Source of the DNA: Euglena gracilis
Taxonomy: Eukaryota > Euglenida > Euglenophyceae > Euglenales
Direction of reading: 5' to 3'
Assembly (NCBI GenBank): GCA_039621445.1
Contig: CP154955.1
Coordinates: 62,537,668 to 62,601,667 of the forward strand
Length of the DNA: 64,000 nucleotides
Position numbers and translations under genes: made by a program. The notes under the pieces were generated by a model. The model did not search any database. It saw only the letters and a program-made list of their open reading frames with translations, and had not been told where the DNA came from. This document shows, piece by piece, positions 1 to 28,200 of the stretch (its first letter is position 1; every line of letters starts with the position of its first letter).

Positions 1-60
1 TGTCTATAATGTGTGCATGTGTGTGTGTGTGTGTGTGGTTTGTGGTGTGTCTCTGTTTGC

Positions 61-97
<37 letters not shown>

Positions 98-125
98 TGT
101 GACTGTGTGTGTGTGTGTGTGTGCA

Positions 126-179
<54 letters not shown>

Positions 180-2689
180 CCTGGGTGCGAGCATACACCG
201 TGTGCTTGCGCGCATCAGGTCCAAGTGCAACGCAGCGACCCAACCACCGGGACATCCGTCAAGAAGTCGTTCCAAATGACCAGGCTTCCCTCCTTTGGTT
301 GCTTTTCTGTATCACTCCCCAGTCCTGTATGGCTTTTCAGAAAGATCAACATGGCCAACCAATGAAAAAAAATACCAGTTGTCAACTTTCAAACATGAAA
401 AGCAGGCAGTTCAAATGTAGGTGATAGATTCCTGTGCAAGGTGGCAACCTCTCTCTGGGGAGGGGAGGGCAGGATATTTTCAGCCTTCCCACCCTGGTCC
501 TGAGGCACCCATCCACACCATAACGATGTAATTATTTTTATTAAAATGCAATATACAATATATAATATACATACAATTTATATATAATATATAATATATA
601 TGTATGTATGTATTGTGCATAATTATCATATTTCTGTATATCATTATATAATCAAATCTGTGACACATTTTTGACAAAGCAAGGCGGTCCTTCAGGGATG
701 GGATTCTTTTTTTCACCTTTAAGAACCGCCCCTTCAGGACCTCCCTGGCCTGAGGACGGCCAACAGCCGATCTCGGGGTCGAACGGGCCGAAGGCTGTGA
801 AAAATTGGAAAACACATTTTTCTTGGCGTTTTGGGCGGATGGGCGATGGTCCACAGGGTTTCCCACAGATTCGTGCCACAAATAATCACGAATGATCACA
901 AACCAGCACAAATTTGGGGATTTTCCAAAATCACGAATAATCACGAATTTCCACGAACGACTTGGAACAGTTTTTGTTCTCAGTGCAGAATGTCTTCTTC
1001 TGAGAACGACGCCTGAATCAAGGAGCAATCCTCCTCAAAAGGGAAACAAACGTGGAAACCATACATCTGTCTAAGGTTTTGCGAACCCCCCGGGGGGGGG
1101 GGCGGCTGCAGCCAGCCCCGATTTGGGCCCAGCCCAGCCGCAGCAGCCCTCTCCCCCGGGGGGGGGGGGTGCTGCTAGCCCTAGCTAGCCAGCCCCTTTT
1201 TGGGGGTCCAGCCCAAAATTTTTCGGCGCGAAGCGCCGAAATTTTTTGAAAAACTGTGTTCAAAAGTGGTCAAAAATGGGGTTTGGGGGGCGTTTGGGCC
1301 ATTTTTGGGGGGTTTCAGATGCATCATTTTTTCAAAACTGTGTTCTGCAGGACATTTTTGGGCATTTTTCCGATTTCAGTCCAGCTCGCCCCGGTTCGGG
1401 TCCAGCAGGGGTCCAGCCCCCCCCGGGGGGGGGCGGGCTAGCCAGCCCAAATTCCTAGCCAGCCCAAATTTCTAGCCCTAGCCCAGCAACCCCCCCCCCC
1501 GGGGTCCTTAAAGAGATGTATGGTGGAAACGGGGTGGAAATATGACGGCCCAGAAGCGTGCTACTAAGGTGCCATCCCCAACTCTATTGTTTTATCTCTT
1601 TGGTTCATTTCACCTCACTGTGAAGTTATGGAAACCAGAATGGGTAAACGATGGGGAAGGCCACATTTTGGCCTTTTGTTTCATTTTGGTTTTTGTGTTA
1701 GTGGGTTGGACAATGTTTCAAGCTTTCAAACCGAAGTGTGTGAAAGACATTGTGTCAAACCGCTCGCATGATGTTTTGCAATGGCGATGTTCAGCAGCAC
1801 TTCTCTGTTCAACATGTGATCTGACCCTTTCTGCCCATCGACAGCACCCCGCTGCACAGTGCAACACCACACGCTTCGGCCACAACGCCATTCATTGGCG
1901 TCACTTTTTGTCTGCAGCTTTCCTCCATGTTCAAGATTCTTGTCCAATCTAAATGTTGTCCAATCTAAATGGTCAAAGAGCTTTGTTTTTGATATTTCTG
2001 CCATTGGAGGTGATAACTAAGTCAGATGAGGAGTGTGCAATTGGTTTCTGGGCCGGTTTAGTAATACCGGGCGATTTTTGGGAGCACAAATAATCACGAA
2101 TAATCACAAATAATCACGAATTATCACGAATAATCACGAATCAGAAAAGAGGGTCCCGAGCACGAATTTGTGGGAAACCCTGTGGTCCAAGGATGCCGGA
2201 AATCATCCCCCCCCTGAAGTGGACCCATTTTCGCCAAATTATGGCCATTGTTTTCCCGTGGATTTTTCATTGAATGTGCTGGGACGAGATTTCTTTTTTT
2301 TGCTTAAGGGCCGCCCTGCCCGGGGTCACAGACCAGGTTTTTTTTTTTTTTTAACTCAGAACACCCCCCACGGTTGTTTTGAGTTCTAAGTTCTGTCCCA
2401 GGGGGGCTGGGTGTGGCGTAGGGCCGGACGCACGGGGGGGGGGGTCTCAGGCCGGAGGCCTGGGTATGGGTTGCGGTGTGAAACGTCGAATTTTTTTTTG
2501 GAAATGGCCAAAGACGGCACGATTTTTGCCCCCCCCCCCGATCCATGCACCAGGCTGGGTGGGGGAGGGACTCCCTATCCCCCCGGGTGGGTGTTTTCCA
2601 AAGAAGCCTGGCACAGACACCCAGAGTTTGTGGCAAATTGGGGGACCACATGGCAGCAAAAGTTTCCCAAACCCAGAAACCCCCAACAG
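1..2689. other. Upstream repeat-rich DNA, no secure exon
   Basis: Apart from the microsatellite, this stretch holds an AT-rich block (530-660), a copy of the GGCGGTCC inverted-repeat element (about 664-900), clusters of an AATAATCACGA-like short repeat (885-950 and 2085-2150) and a poly-C/poly-G block with a small hairpin (1080-1500). An open frame at 1542-1952 (136 codons) has no recognisable domain and ordinary intergenic composition, so I do not call it a gene. The 5' exons of the EF-hand/PDZ gene must lie here or beyond the window edge, but I could not find them. Confidence 0.6.
15..178. repeat. (TG)n / (TC)n microsatellite
   Basis: Nearly uninterrupted TG dinucleotides with a short TC block at about 61-80. 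Long apparent reading frames of Val/Cys or His/Thr here are artefacts of the repeat. Similar tracts recur inside introns further right. Confidence 0.95.
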
Positions 2690-19165
<16,476 letters not shown>

Positions 19166-19785
19166 GCTGTGTTGGATGCGTGGTTGGGGGACCGCCGAAA
19201 CGCGAAGCAGATTTATTATGGTCATTGGTCGCCCGGCGTCTTCTCCGTTTTGACAAAAGGTGGAAGTTTTGCAGCAAACTTGCGCAAAAAAGGTGAAAAA
19301 TTTCAGGAATTGTTACACGAATGTCAGTTTTGACAGCAAACAAACTCCTCTTTTTCTCATACCACAAACCCTCCGTTGCTTCTCCGTTCATCAAAGGATA
19401 CAGGAACCCCACGGGTGGGGTGGGAACAGGGGTTTTTTTTTTGCCGGGGCCCCCTGGGGGGGGTTGAGTGGGTGGGGCCGGCCGAGCCCCCCCCCCCCCC
19501 CCGGGGGGGGTCCCCCGGAGGGGGGGTGAGATATACTTTTTCGGTGCCACAGGCGCCGAAAAAAATGCTATTTTTAGCACTTTTCGCGATTTTTCGGCCA
19601 TTTTTTTGTGGGTCCCCCGGGACCCCCCCGGGGGGCCCCCAGGGGGTGGGTGGGTGGGGGGGGGACCCCCCGGTCTTAAAAAAAACCCCTGGGTGGGAAG
19701 GCAAAGTGGGTGGGGGCCGTCCACCCAGCTGGGTCTGGGGCACAGCCCCCCTCCCCCACCCCGGCCCACGGCAAAGCCAGCCACG

Positions 19786-22700
19786 ATGGCGGGGGCCGCA
19801 GCGCAGCCCCCGCCGCCGGGGCCGCTGCCGGCGTGCGTCGCCGACCTGGCGGAGGCCCAGGCCCTCGTGGAGGACAAGGCCCGGCTGGGTGCGCCCCCCC
19901 CCCCCCCACTGTCGCTGCCGGGGCATCTCAGCGCTCGACAGCGGGGAGTGTCGCGAACGTTGCCCGGAATTTCTCCCATTTCCGACCCGGACCTGTGGAT
20001 GACTCCAGCCAGGACAGGCACCCTGAGAGAAGAGTTCGTAGGAGAGAGGCAGCATGCGTGGTTTGTGTGGCTTGTGTGCGGCTTGCAAATGTTTTTTTTT
20101 TGGCTCTGGGTGTCTTTTTTTAGTTGTCATTTTGGTCACATTTCTTTCTTTTCTCTGAGATTTTACCAACTCTTTTGGGAAATAAACCCATGTTGGTGAT
20201 CAAGAGCATTTTGTTGAAAACAATGGGTTGTCTGTTTTGTGCTATTAGTTACCTTCCAGCCTTCCAGGCCAATTTGTGTTGTCAATCTGTTTATTTGAGG
20301 GGCAGCAGTGGTGAGCAAAAATGATTGAATTTTGGGGCATTGCCCAACCAAGGCTTGAGATTGACCGGAGATCATGTTTTTCTGCACAAAGGCACTCACA
20401 TGTGACACCGGGAAGGGACCTTTGTCAGAATTGAAGCCTGGAAATGGCTCATTTTGACCAATTTTTTTCCGGCCGAATTTCGTCCTTCGGACCACTGATT
20501 TTCTCACATGTGGCTCCAAGATCCCCTGCCTTCTGGGGGGATCTCGGAGGGGGAATGACCAAAATATTGTGTGATCCAGTTGTGTGTCGCCATGCATTTT
20601 TCACCCTTGTTTTGCCAAAATTTCACCTGGATTGTCTTGCTCTATGGAATGTTGTAAAGGTGGAAGAAAATTGTTGTGGAAAAGAAGGATGGGCGAATTT
20701 GGGTGATTTCCATCGTTGCCGTTTCATTTTTTTCTTATCATTTTGCCCCCCAATACTCCCCCCCCAAACAATGCACCCCCTAAAATAAACCCCCCAATAA
20801 TAATGCCCCCCCCTGAGGGTCCGGCTTCAACCAAGGAGTCAATGTCCCCCCCCCCCGCCAAGGGCTTCACAGCTAACGCCAAGTGTCGCAGAGCCCTGCG
20901 CACGCCCTTTCCCATATGTCCGCTTTCTTTTGAGAGACAATTTCTGTTGGACAAAAGTTGTCAAGCATCCTTCCTCACCTCAAATTTGTTACATAGTTTT
21001 TTTTGGCCCTTGTCCCATCTTGGATGTTTATTAAACTTCAAAGTTTTCCGGAGTTGCAGGGTAGACCAAAATTACAGTAGACAAAAGTACACCAGAAAAA
21101 TGGCAGTAAGAATTTGATCTGGCAACTTTGGGAAATGCATTTTGGTAAAATTTGGTCTTCAGCCACTTCTTAGCACTATTTTGCCGTGTGTCAAGTCGTT
21201 TTGCACATGGTTTTCATTAAGTAAATCGAACAGATTCTAGCTACTTTGCCTCAAAAATGCCATCAAGGGTCAATGGTTGCCAACATTTGTCCATTTTTTG
21301 TCATTTTCGGGCATTTTTAACCATTTCCAGCCAGTTTTTTTTTGTCATTTTGGGCTGAGGCTTCACGGAAGAGGGTGGGAAAGCTGACACTGGTCGAAAA
21401 TCACGTTTAAAAAATTCAAGTTTAAAAAACGGTACAATTTGGGTATTTTATCAAGATTTTATCTGCCGTAATTTTGTCCACCCTGTAATGCCCCTGAATA
21501 ATTCCCTCTCTGGGGTCAGACTTCAGGCGAAAACATGATGCCTGGGGGTTGTTATTTTTTGTTTGTTTTTGTTTGCTGTTTTGTTTGGGGGAGGTTTACT
21601 ATACGTCTGGGTTGAGATGAAATCAGACACCTTCCGAACGTTTGGCCATACGCACCAGAGCCAGCCACGCAGCCAGGCGCACACTTGTCTGGGTCTCAGG
21701 GCGGATTGCGCGGACGCTGTTCAGCCAGGCAGACTGCGACGACTCCCAGGCCATCAGCCGGAGCGAGTTCCTGGCCTTCCTGGCCCGCTGGCTGGCGCCG
21801 CCCCTGCTGGCTGCCGTTGACACGCGTGAGGTGTGCGCATGGGTGCATGTCCGTGCATGTGTGCCTTTGCGCGCGTGCATGATGTGTTGTAGTGTGTGTG
21901 TGTGTGTGTGTGCGTGTGTGTGTGTGTGTGTGCTTGTGTGTCTGTGTACTGTGCAGGTGTGTGCCCATGCGCGCGTGTGCATGTGGTGGAAGGGAGGGCG
22001 GATTTGGCGGTTGGGCGAACAACAGGTCACATGAACGATGCTAACAACGACAAAAAAATGCTAAATGACAAACAAATGATGCATTGCCAATTTGCTGGTA
22101 GTGTGCCCTAGTGATGGGATAGGCAAAAATGGGTTTTATAACTGTGCACCCCCTAATTCTTTTGCTTTTGTCATAAAACAAATTCAAGGCCTTGGATCTC
22201 TGATTGAGAGTCACATATTCTGTGAAATTAGCGAATGGCTGGATTTTTTTTTTAGCACAGGATTTAAGGGGGGAAAAATGTGCACTCAAAATAAAAAGAG
22301 GGGCAGGAAATAGCTCTTGGCCCCAAATACAGAGGGTTGCTCAACAAAAAAATGTCATATATTACACAGACACACACACACACACATATTATTTGTATAT
22401 TGGCCGTCCCTTAGGCCTGAGGGCAGTTCTCAAGGGCGGTCCTCAAGGGGGAAAAAATGCATACCCCTTATGAACCATCCTGGTTGATGGTTGGTTGGGG
22501 GGGATTTAATCGGTTGACTTTCATTTACTTTGAATTTTCTTCTTGAACAGACACAATTTTTATAATACATAATACATAGCAGTCGATCCAGGGATCAAAC
22601 GGGGCCAAAAATTTGAAGGTCAAAAATGCATTCTTTGACGTTTTGGATTATGGTGTAAAGGTGCCAGAAATAATTTTCCCGCAAAAGTCGACCATTTTTG

Positions 22701-25700
22701 CCAATTATGGCCATTTTTGGACCAGTTTCCTGTGTATTTATCATTGAATGTGCTGGGACGGGAACCTTTCTTCGCTACGGATTGTGCTGCAAATGAACCC
22801 CTCTTTTTTTATACTCGGTGGAATATCAAGCCCCTCATGGGGGTCTTGGTTACATGTTTGGGCGGGGGCATCCCATATTCGGGCGGGAAAATCAAACCAC
22901 AGGGACCACAAAACCACATATGTCTTGCAATGCATTTTTGCGGTCTTTGTGCTCAAATTTCACCATTTTCCAGCAAAATTCCATCTGAGAAACGGCAAAA
23001 AAAAAGTGCAGAATGAAATTCCTGGAATTTCCTTGGTTTTTCTGTCGCTTATTGGCACTCCCATGCCTGAGAAGGGGGAGTCATATTTTGTCTCCAAATC
23101 AAAGCCGGGGGATGTTCTAATACGGAGAACAATGTCCAGCCACCATGATCGGAATTCGTCACCTGCATCGAGAAGCAAACACACCATCATATGCTTTCAG
23201 AAAGCGGGTCTCCTGATGACTGACTCTTCCCCAGGGCGGTCCACAAGGGACAGGATTTTTTTCTTGTTAAGGACCGGTCCCTCAACGGGCTTATTTTTTA
23301 AAAAAATATAAACTTGATTAATTTTTCAACGTATTTTCAATCTAGAATTAGAAAGTAAAAAAAATTGCAATTATTTGAAGCTTTGGGAGGATGGCCGATG
23401 GTCCAAGGATGCCAGAAACTTTTTCCCACGGTTCCAACCCGTTTTTTTTTTTGCCAAAATATGGCGATTTTTCCAGCCATCTTTTCCTGGAAATTTTTCT
23501 TGTGCCGGGACAGGGATTTTTTTTTGTTTAAGGACCGCCAAGCCCCCGTCCCACCCAGCTGGTGAAGGCGTTCGGCCGGGCGGACAAGGAGCGCACCAAC
23601 TTCCTGCTGGCCGCCGACTTCCCCCTCGCGCTGTACAACGTCCTGCCCGCCCCCCGCCTGTGCCGGCGGCCGGGCCGCAGCGGTGGCCGAGGTCGGCCGG
23701 GCAGGTGACCGAGGGGCCCAGAGAGGGCGACGCCACAGAAAGGGGGGGGGGTTCGGGCCAGGCTGTTTTTTTTTGTCGGCCGACCCCACCCGGGGGGGGG
23801 GGGGGGTGCCTGCCTGGGCAGGCACTCCAGGGCACTTCAAATCCGACCCCCCCGGGGGGGCACACGGCCAAAAGTGCTCTAGCACAGACCCCGGTGCCGA
23901 AGGCGTCAGGGAGCAAAAATGGCCTATTTTCAAAGGAATGTGCCTGGGCACAGGCCGAAGTCTGACCCCGGGGGGGGGGGGGTAGTGCCTGTCTGGGCAG
24001 GCACTCACAGGCACTCTGGACCCCCGGGTTGGTAAAAAAAAACAGCCTGGCTCGGGCTGGATGCAAAACTCGCGAGTTTAACGGGAAGTTCACCGCGTTG
24101 GCAAGATTTTTGCTGCAACCAGGAAAGTCTCTCCTCCAATTGTTGCATATAACCGCGGGAAGCAACACTGGCAGCTGTTGTTTATGTGGCCCCCGGGGGG
24201 GGGTATAATCATTCCAGGGTGTTAGATTTTTTTTGGCGTTGTTGATGGAGTAGGGTTAGGGTTAGGGCTTCGGCCTAACTTTGGGCCTAACTTGTACACC
24301 TGACACTGAGTCTCTTTAAGTTAGGCCCAAAGTTAGGTTTAACTCCTGTCCTAACCCTATTTCATTAATAACACAAAAAATTTTGACCCCCCTGGATTGA
24401 TTTAACGTCCCCCTGGCAGGGCGGTCCATAAGGGACGGGAAGTTTTTTTTTTTTTTTTCGTTAAGGACCGCCCCTTAAGGACCGCCCCCCCGACCAAGGA
24501 TCGACCGGGACTTGAACGGGGGTCGAAAACCAAAAAGTCGAAAAACGCATTTTTTGACGCTATGGGCGGATGGGCGATGTTCCAAAAGTGCCAGGAATCA
24601 CTTTTTTTCCCGAAGTCGACCCGTTTCGGGCAAAATACGGCCACTTTTCGGTCATGGATTTTCAAAAAAATTTCTCGGCTGTGCCGGGACGGGATTTTTT
24701 TTTTTTTTTGCTTAAGGACCGCCCTGCCCCCTGGGGGGGCGTACAAACAATAGCTGCCGCAAAATTTTCACCGGGTTTGGTGTGCAAATGGTGATATGGT
24801 GCCAATTTGCGGAAACACCTCCCAATTGAAGAACGCGCTGTTGCGCTTGCTGAAATGCAGTTGCCAGGGTGGAAAACTGGTCAAGTGTGACAAATGCTCC
24901 CAAATCGGGATTTTTTTTGGGCTGTTCTTGCAACTTTTGTTTAATTGTGGGATAAAAAATGCCATAATTGGCTGCATTTGTGAAAAAAGGTTGCAAACTG
25001 TGTTGCATAACAAGGAGCCGCAGGGCTGTTTAGGAATCCCCCAAAACCTTATGGGTGGTGGGGGGGTCGACCCCCAGGCCCTGATTTCGAGAGGGGCCAA
25101 TTTTCAGGTCAAATTTTTCTTTCGCAACAAAGGAATTTGTCCTTGAGCGGTGATGGCCGGGGGGGGGTGGAGCCCCCCACCTCCCGGGTGGGGGTTGACC
25201 CCCACCAGGCCTTCTTCTGCAGGCCTGAGGATCCTTTGGCATCCACAGGCCTCAACCTGGGGTGAATGATGGCCAGTGATCGTTTGCACAACCTGCTTCC
25301 AGAGATTTTCAATAAACCCAGGAAGTTGTTATTTTTTATGACAGCCTGACAATTTTCTTGTTTTTGAAAAACAAAGAAAACGAAGTTGAAAATTGCGCAA
25401 ATTGAAATCCGAATAAAATGGAAAAAAACCCAAATGCGGGAAGCAGAGTCACATTGTTCCAGGAAGCAGTGTTAATTCTTTTTCCTAACCTGGCTGAATT
25501 TTGAGGTGTGTTGGAATTCACTCGGGGGGGGGGGAGTATTGGACAGGACTCCCAGACCCGACACGGGCGGAGACCAAAGTTCCTTGGCTGTGGGACCCTG
25601 GCGTCCAATATGTGTGCTTTCATGTTAATTCAATATTTACATAATATTTATATTGTGATAAATTATTTAGCTGAGGTATTTTAACATTTTTTTGAAAAAT

Positions 25701-28200
25701 AATTAATTCTACTAAGATCATACGGTGCACATGCATTTTTGACCACCCCACGTAGTTGCAGCAGGGCATCACACACAGGAATTCTCTTCAAACCCTAGAC
25801 AAGATGTCGTCAGCAGCCATGGCGGATGTGCCACTCCTTTTTCCTTTTTTTTGACTGGGGGTGCTTTTGTCGCTTCTGGTGGCTCCAAAAGAGCCGGAGA
25901 AGGAGGAGAAGGAGAAGGAGAAGGAAAACCAGAGGCCGGCGCCAAAGCCCACCAAGAAGCCCCGGGGTCAGGCTGGGACGGGCATTCCTGCATCTGAGAG
26001 TCAACGAGCCTCATGCCCCCCCACCCCATGGACGAGGGAGTGTTTCAAACGGCAGAAGATGACTCCATCGTTTGACGCGAAGCTGCCGGCATCGGGAATC
26101 AGAGACAGTGGTGATGAGCCCACCCGCCACAATTGGTTTGGTGGTTGCGTGGGGATGGACCCGCCAGTTCCAGCGGAAAACCCGATGAGCTGCATGTGCA
26201 CAACTCTGTGGAAAATTGTACGGAGGGCCTCGGCCAATTTTCAGCATTCTTGGCGCCAAATTCCATCCTTGGCCTTTGTCCCGTTGCTGCAGTCCTCTCA
26301 AAGGCGGCTGAGTTCTTGTTTGACCCCTGGCATCCCTTTTAAGGCAAATAAATTTCAAAATTGTTTCAGTTTTTTAAAGGCATTTTTTTTGAGGTTTTTT
26401 AAAGGTTTTTATTTTCCAAAGGCAAGTCCAAGGGTCATGTGGGCATCTGACAGGGTCCAAAGTTATAAAAAAAAAACGGCGGAAGCATCTTTTCCTGGAG
26501 TTGGCTTGTTTTTTCCCGAGATTTTGTGAATCATTTTTATTTTATTTTTGCTCGGTCCAGTAAAATTTTTGCCAGAATGTTTTTTTTTTAAAGGGGTTTA
26601 AAGGTTTTTTCAATGTAATAAAGGATTTTCGAAAAAATCTAAAGCCTTTTCAAGTTTATTTTTTAAGATGTTTTAGAATGATGCCTGTTTGACCCCGCCT
26701 TCAGTCCAGCACTGGCCCATCCGCAGCCTGCCCGGGACACCCCGGCCGCCAGCAACGTCGCCGCGACGACCACCTCCCCAACGGCTGCCCCCACCGTCCC
26801 CAGTGGCCACCCCAGCAGCGGGGGTCTCCGAGCCTCGTCCAACAAGGGCGCCGGGTGTGTGCTTCTCACGTGTGGTGTGGGAAGAAACGAAAGCAGGACT
26901 ACAGCGATGTGCTTATCAAAGGAGTTACATTTTGTTGTGTTGGGATGCAAGTTCTCTTAGCTTGATTCTTTTTCATCGGCCTCCCAGGATCCCTACAGCT
27001 CTTTGGGACACAGGATATTCGATTCCCGCCTTGGTCAATCTTCGGTCCCAGGGATTTCCAGTTTCCCAGAGTCCAAAGAGACCATTTGTTGTTCAATGTT
27101 TGTTCAATGTCCCCCTTGCTTTGTGTCACTGCCCACAGGGCTGTCTGACTTTTATTGAACGAGTTCGTATTTTTTGAGTTTGCATTATGTGCATTTTTTT
27201 CATTTTATATTTTTACTCAGGCAGTATGGGAAGATTTTGATTTTGAAAACAAACATATGAGAAAATTCAATTTTTTAGGTTGAAGATTATCCAGCAAACA
27301 GTCAACTCAAAACACCAAAAAAAATGGTCAAAAGGACGTCTGATTGTTTTTTAAAAAATATTTGCATTTTTTTAAAAAAAACCACAAAAATTGCCCAACA
27401 CATTTTTCTCCACCGTGCAAACATTGCCAACAGATGGTCGGCGGCAACAGATTTGCTGAACCCTCCACTCCCATCTGCCCACAGGCGGCCTGCCGGTCTC
27501 GTCGCCAAGGCCGCGAAGGCACCCCCGGCCCTGCTGGACACGCCGCCGCGCCCGGCGACGCCGCCCAGCCCCGTGTCGCCCCCGGCCCGGCTCCGCAGCC
27601 CCGTGTCGAAGCGCGCCGCCTCCGTGGGTGTGCGCGGACGGCCGGGGAACGCCGGTTTTTCTTGGCCCGCTCTCTCTGTGTCCTGGTTGCCGTGGGGGAT
27701 TGGTCATGCCGTTTGAAACCCTGGACGAGGCTGAATTTTTTGACGAGGCCGACCCCTACCCCGGGGGGGGGGCTTGCCTGTCCAGGCACTCCAGGGTACT
27801 CCGAGACCCCCCCCCCCTCCCTCTCCCGGGGTTGGTCTAATCCAGCCTGCCCTGGACGCCGACAGTTTCAATGTCCATTCCGATTTGAACGGGCAGGAAG
27901 ACCTCTGAATGGGAATCCCGGAAACCCCACAGTGGGGAGGTGGTCCCCTCCCTTTGCTTTGCCCCTGCAGCCCTGGGCTTCCCCCGAGTGTCTGAGCTGT
28001 TGGCCGGGTGGAGGGGGTGGCTGGGCAACGGTTGCCCCCTCCGCCGACCGCAGGGGCCCGCCAGCACAGCGGCCTCGGCCCGGCCCCCGCCGCCCCCCGG
28101 CCCCCGCCCGCCCCGCGGGACGGTGGGGGCCGCTCGCCCCGGACGTCCAAGGCCCCGGCGAAGCACCGCTCCCGCAGCGCCGGGGGCCCCGCCTCGGCTT
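19786..28200 (+). CDS. EF-hand protein with low-complexity tail (gene 2, 3' incomplete)
   Basis: The likely initiator ATG at 19786 lies 620 bp after the stop of gene 1. Proposed exons are 19786-19888, 21700-21825, 23559-23682, 25892-26039, 26705-26854, 27485-27627 and 28054-28200. Splice phases agree throughout except at 21825/23559. They also agree there if the first of those exons ends earlier, before GTTGAC, which gives exactly 36 residues between the two EF-hand loops. The product starts with a Pro-rich leader and helix, then an EF-hand pair, then Lys/Glu-rich and Pro/Ala/Thr/Ser-rich stretches with basic patches. No stop was found, so the 3' end is open. Its opening module resembles that of gene 1, suggesting paralogy. 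Confidence 0.6.
21700..23682 (+). CDS. Gene 2 EF-hand pair exons
   Basis: The first loop is DCDDSQAISRSE (Asp 1, Asp 3, Ser 5, Glu 12, with Ala at position 7 and Gln in place of the usual Gly at 6), followed by FLAFLARWL. The second loop, DKERTNFLLAAD, keeps Asp 1, Asn 6 and Asp 12 and is less canonical. The entering helix RIARTLFSQA aligns with VKRALFQAV of gene 1. The second exon's acceptor lies only 19 bp after a copy of the GGCGGTCC inverted-repeat element. Confidence 0.65.
21890..21960. repeat. (GT)n microsatellite
   Basis: GT tract about 65 bp after the donor of the EF-hand exon. Confidence 0.9.
23233..23540. mobile_element. GGCGGTCC inverted-repeat element, copy next to exon
   Basis: It starts CAGGGCGGTCC and ends TTTAAGGACCGCC, with the family's internal landmarks (GATGGTCCAAGGATGCCAG, the GGGACAGGGATTT stretch). 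It lies immediately before the gene 2 acceptor at 23558. It has no coding capacity. Confidence 0.65.
24251..24359. repeat. Telomere-like foldback sequence
   Basis: TAGGGTTAGG at 24251-24260 pairs with CCTAACCCTA at 24350-24359. Inside, CCTAACTTTGGGCCTAACTT at 24274-24293 is perfectly complementary to 24318-24337, with a 24 bp loop. Two and a half TTAGGG-type units lie in the left arm. It may be a small foldback element or an interstitial telomere-derived insertion. Confidence 0.75.
24415..24728. mobile_element. MITE-like element with 13 bp perfect TIRs (reference copy)
   Basis: GGCAGGGCGGTCC at 24415-24427 is the exact reverse complement of 24716-24728. The 314 bp body holds T-runs followed by TTAAGGACCGCCCC, a CGAACGGGGTCGAAAA-like box, GGGCGATGGTCC and GTGCCGGGACGGGA. 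No reading frame of any length is present, as expected for a non-autonomous DNA transposon. Related, often partial, copies lie near 664-900, 2170-2320, 3710-3800, 14685-14912, 16085-16300, 22430-22770 and 23233-23540. Confidence 0.7.
25892..28200 (+). CDS. Gene 2 low-complexity exons
   Basis: Exon 25892-26039 encodes PEKEEKEKEKENQRPAPKP and more basic residues. Exons 26705-26854 and 27485-27627 encode Ala/Thr/Pro-rich sequence (AATTTSPTAAPTVPSG; PPRPATPPSPVSPPARLRSP). Exon 28054-28200 encodes an Arg/Pro-rich stretch with APAKHRSRSAGGPASA. In the chosen frames the phases agree across every join, and the residue choice is more protein-like than in the other frames. This looks like a long disordered tail. 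The end of the 25892 exon is uncertain. Confidence 0.5.

Noticed and set aside
1542-1952. 136-codon plus-strand ORF
   Set aside because: Ordinary composition, no recognisable domain and no splice relation to gene 1.
27958-28015. Short exon candidate (LGFPRVSELLAG) after CCCTGCAG
   Set aside because: Including it breaks the phase agreement between exons 27485-27627 and 28054-28200.
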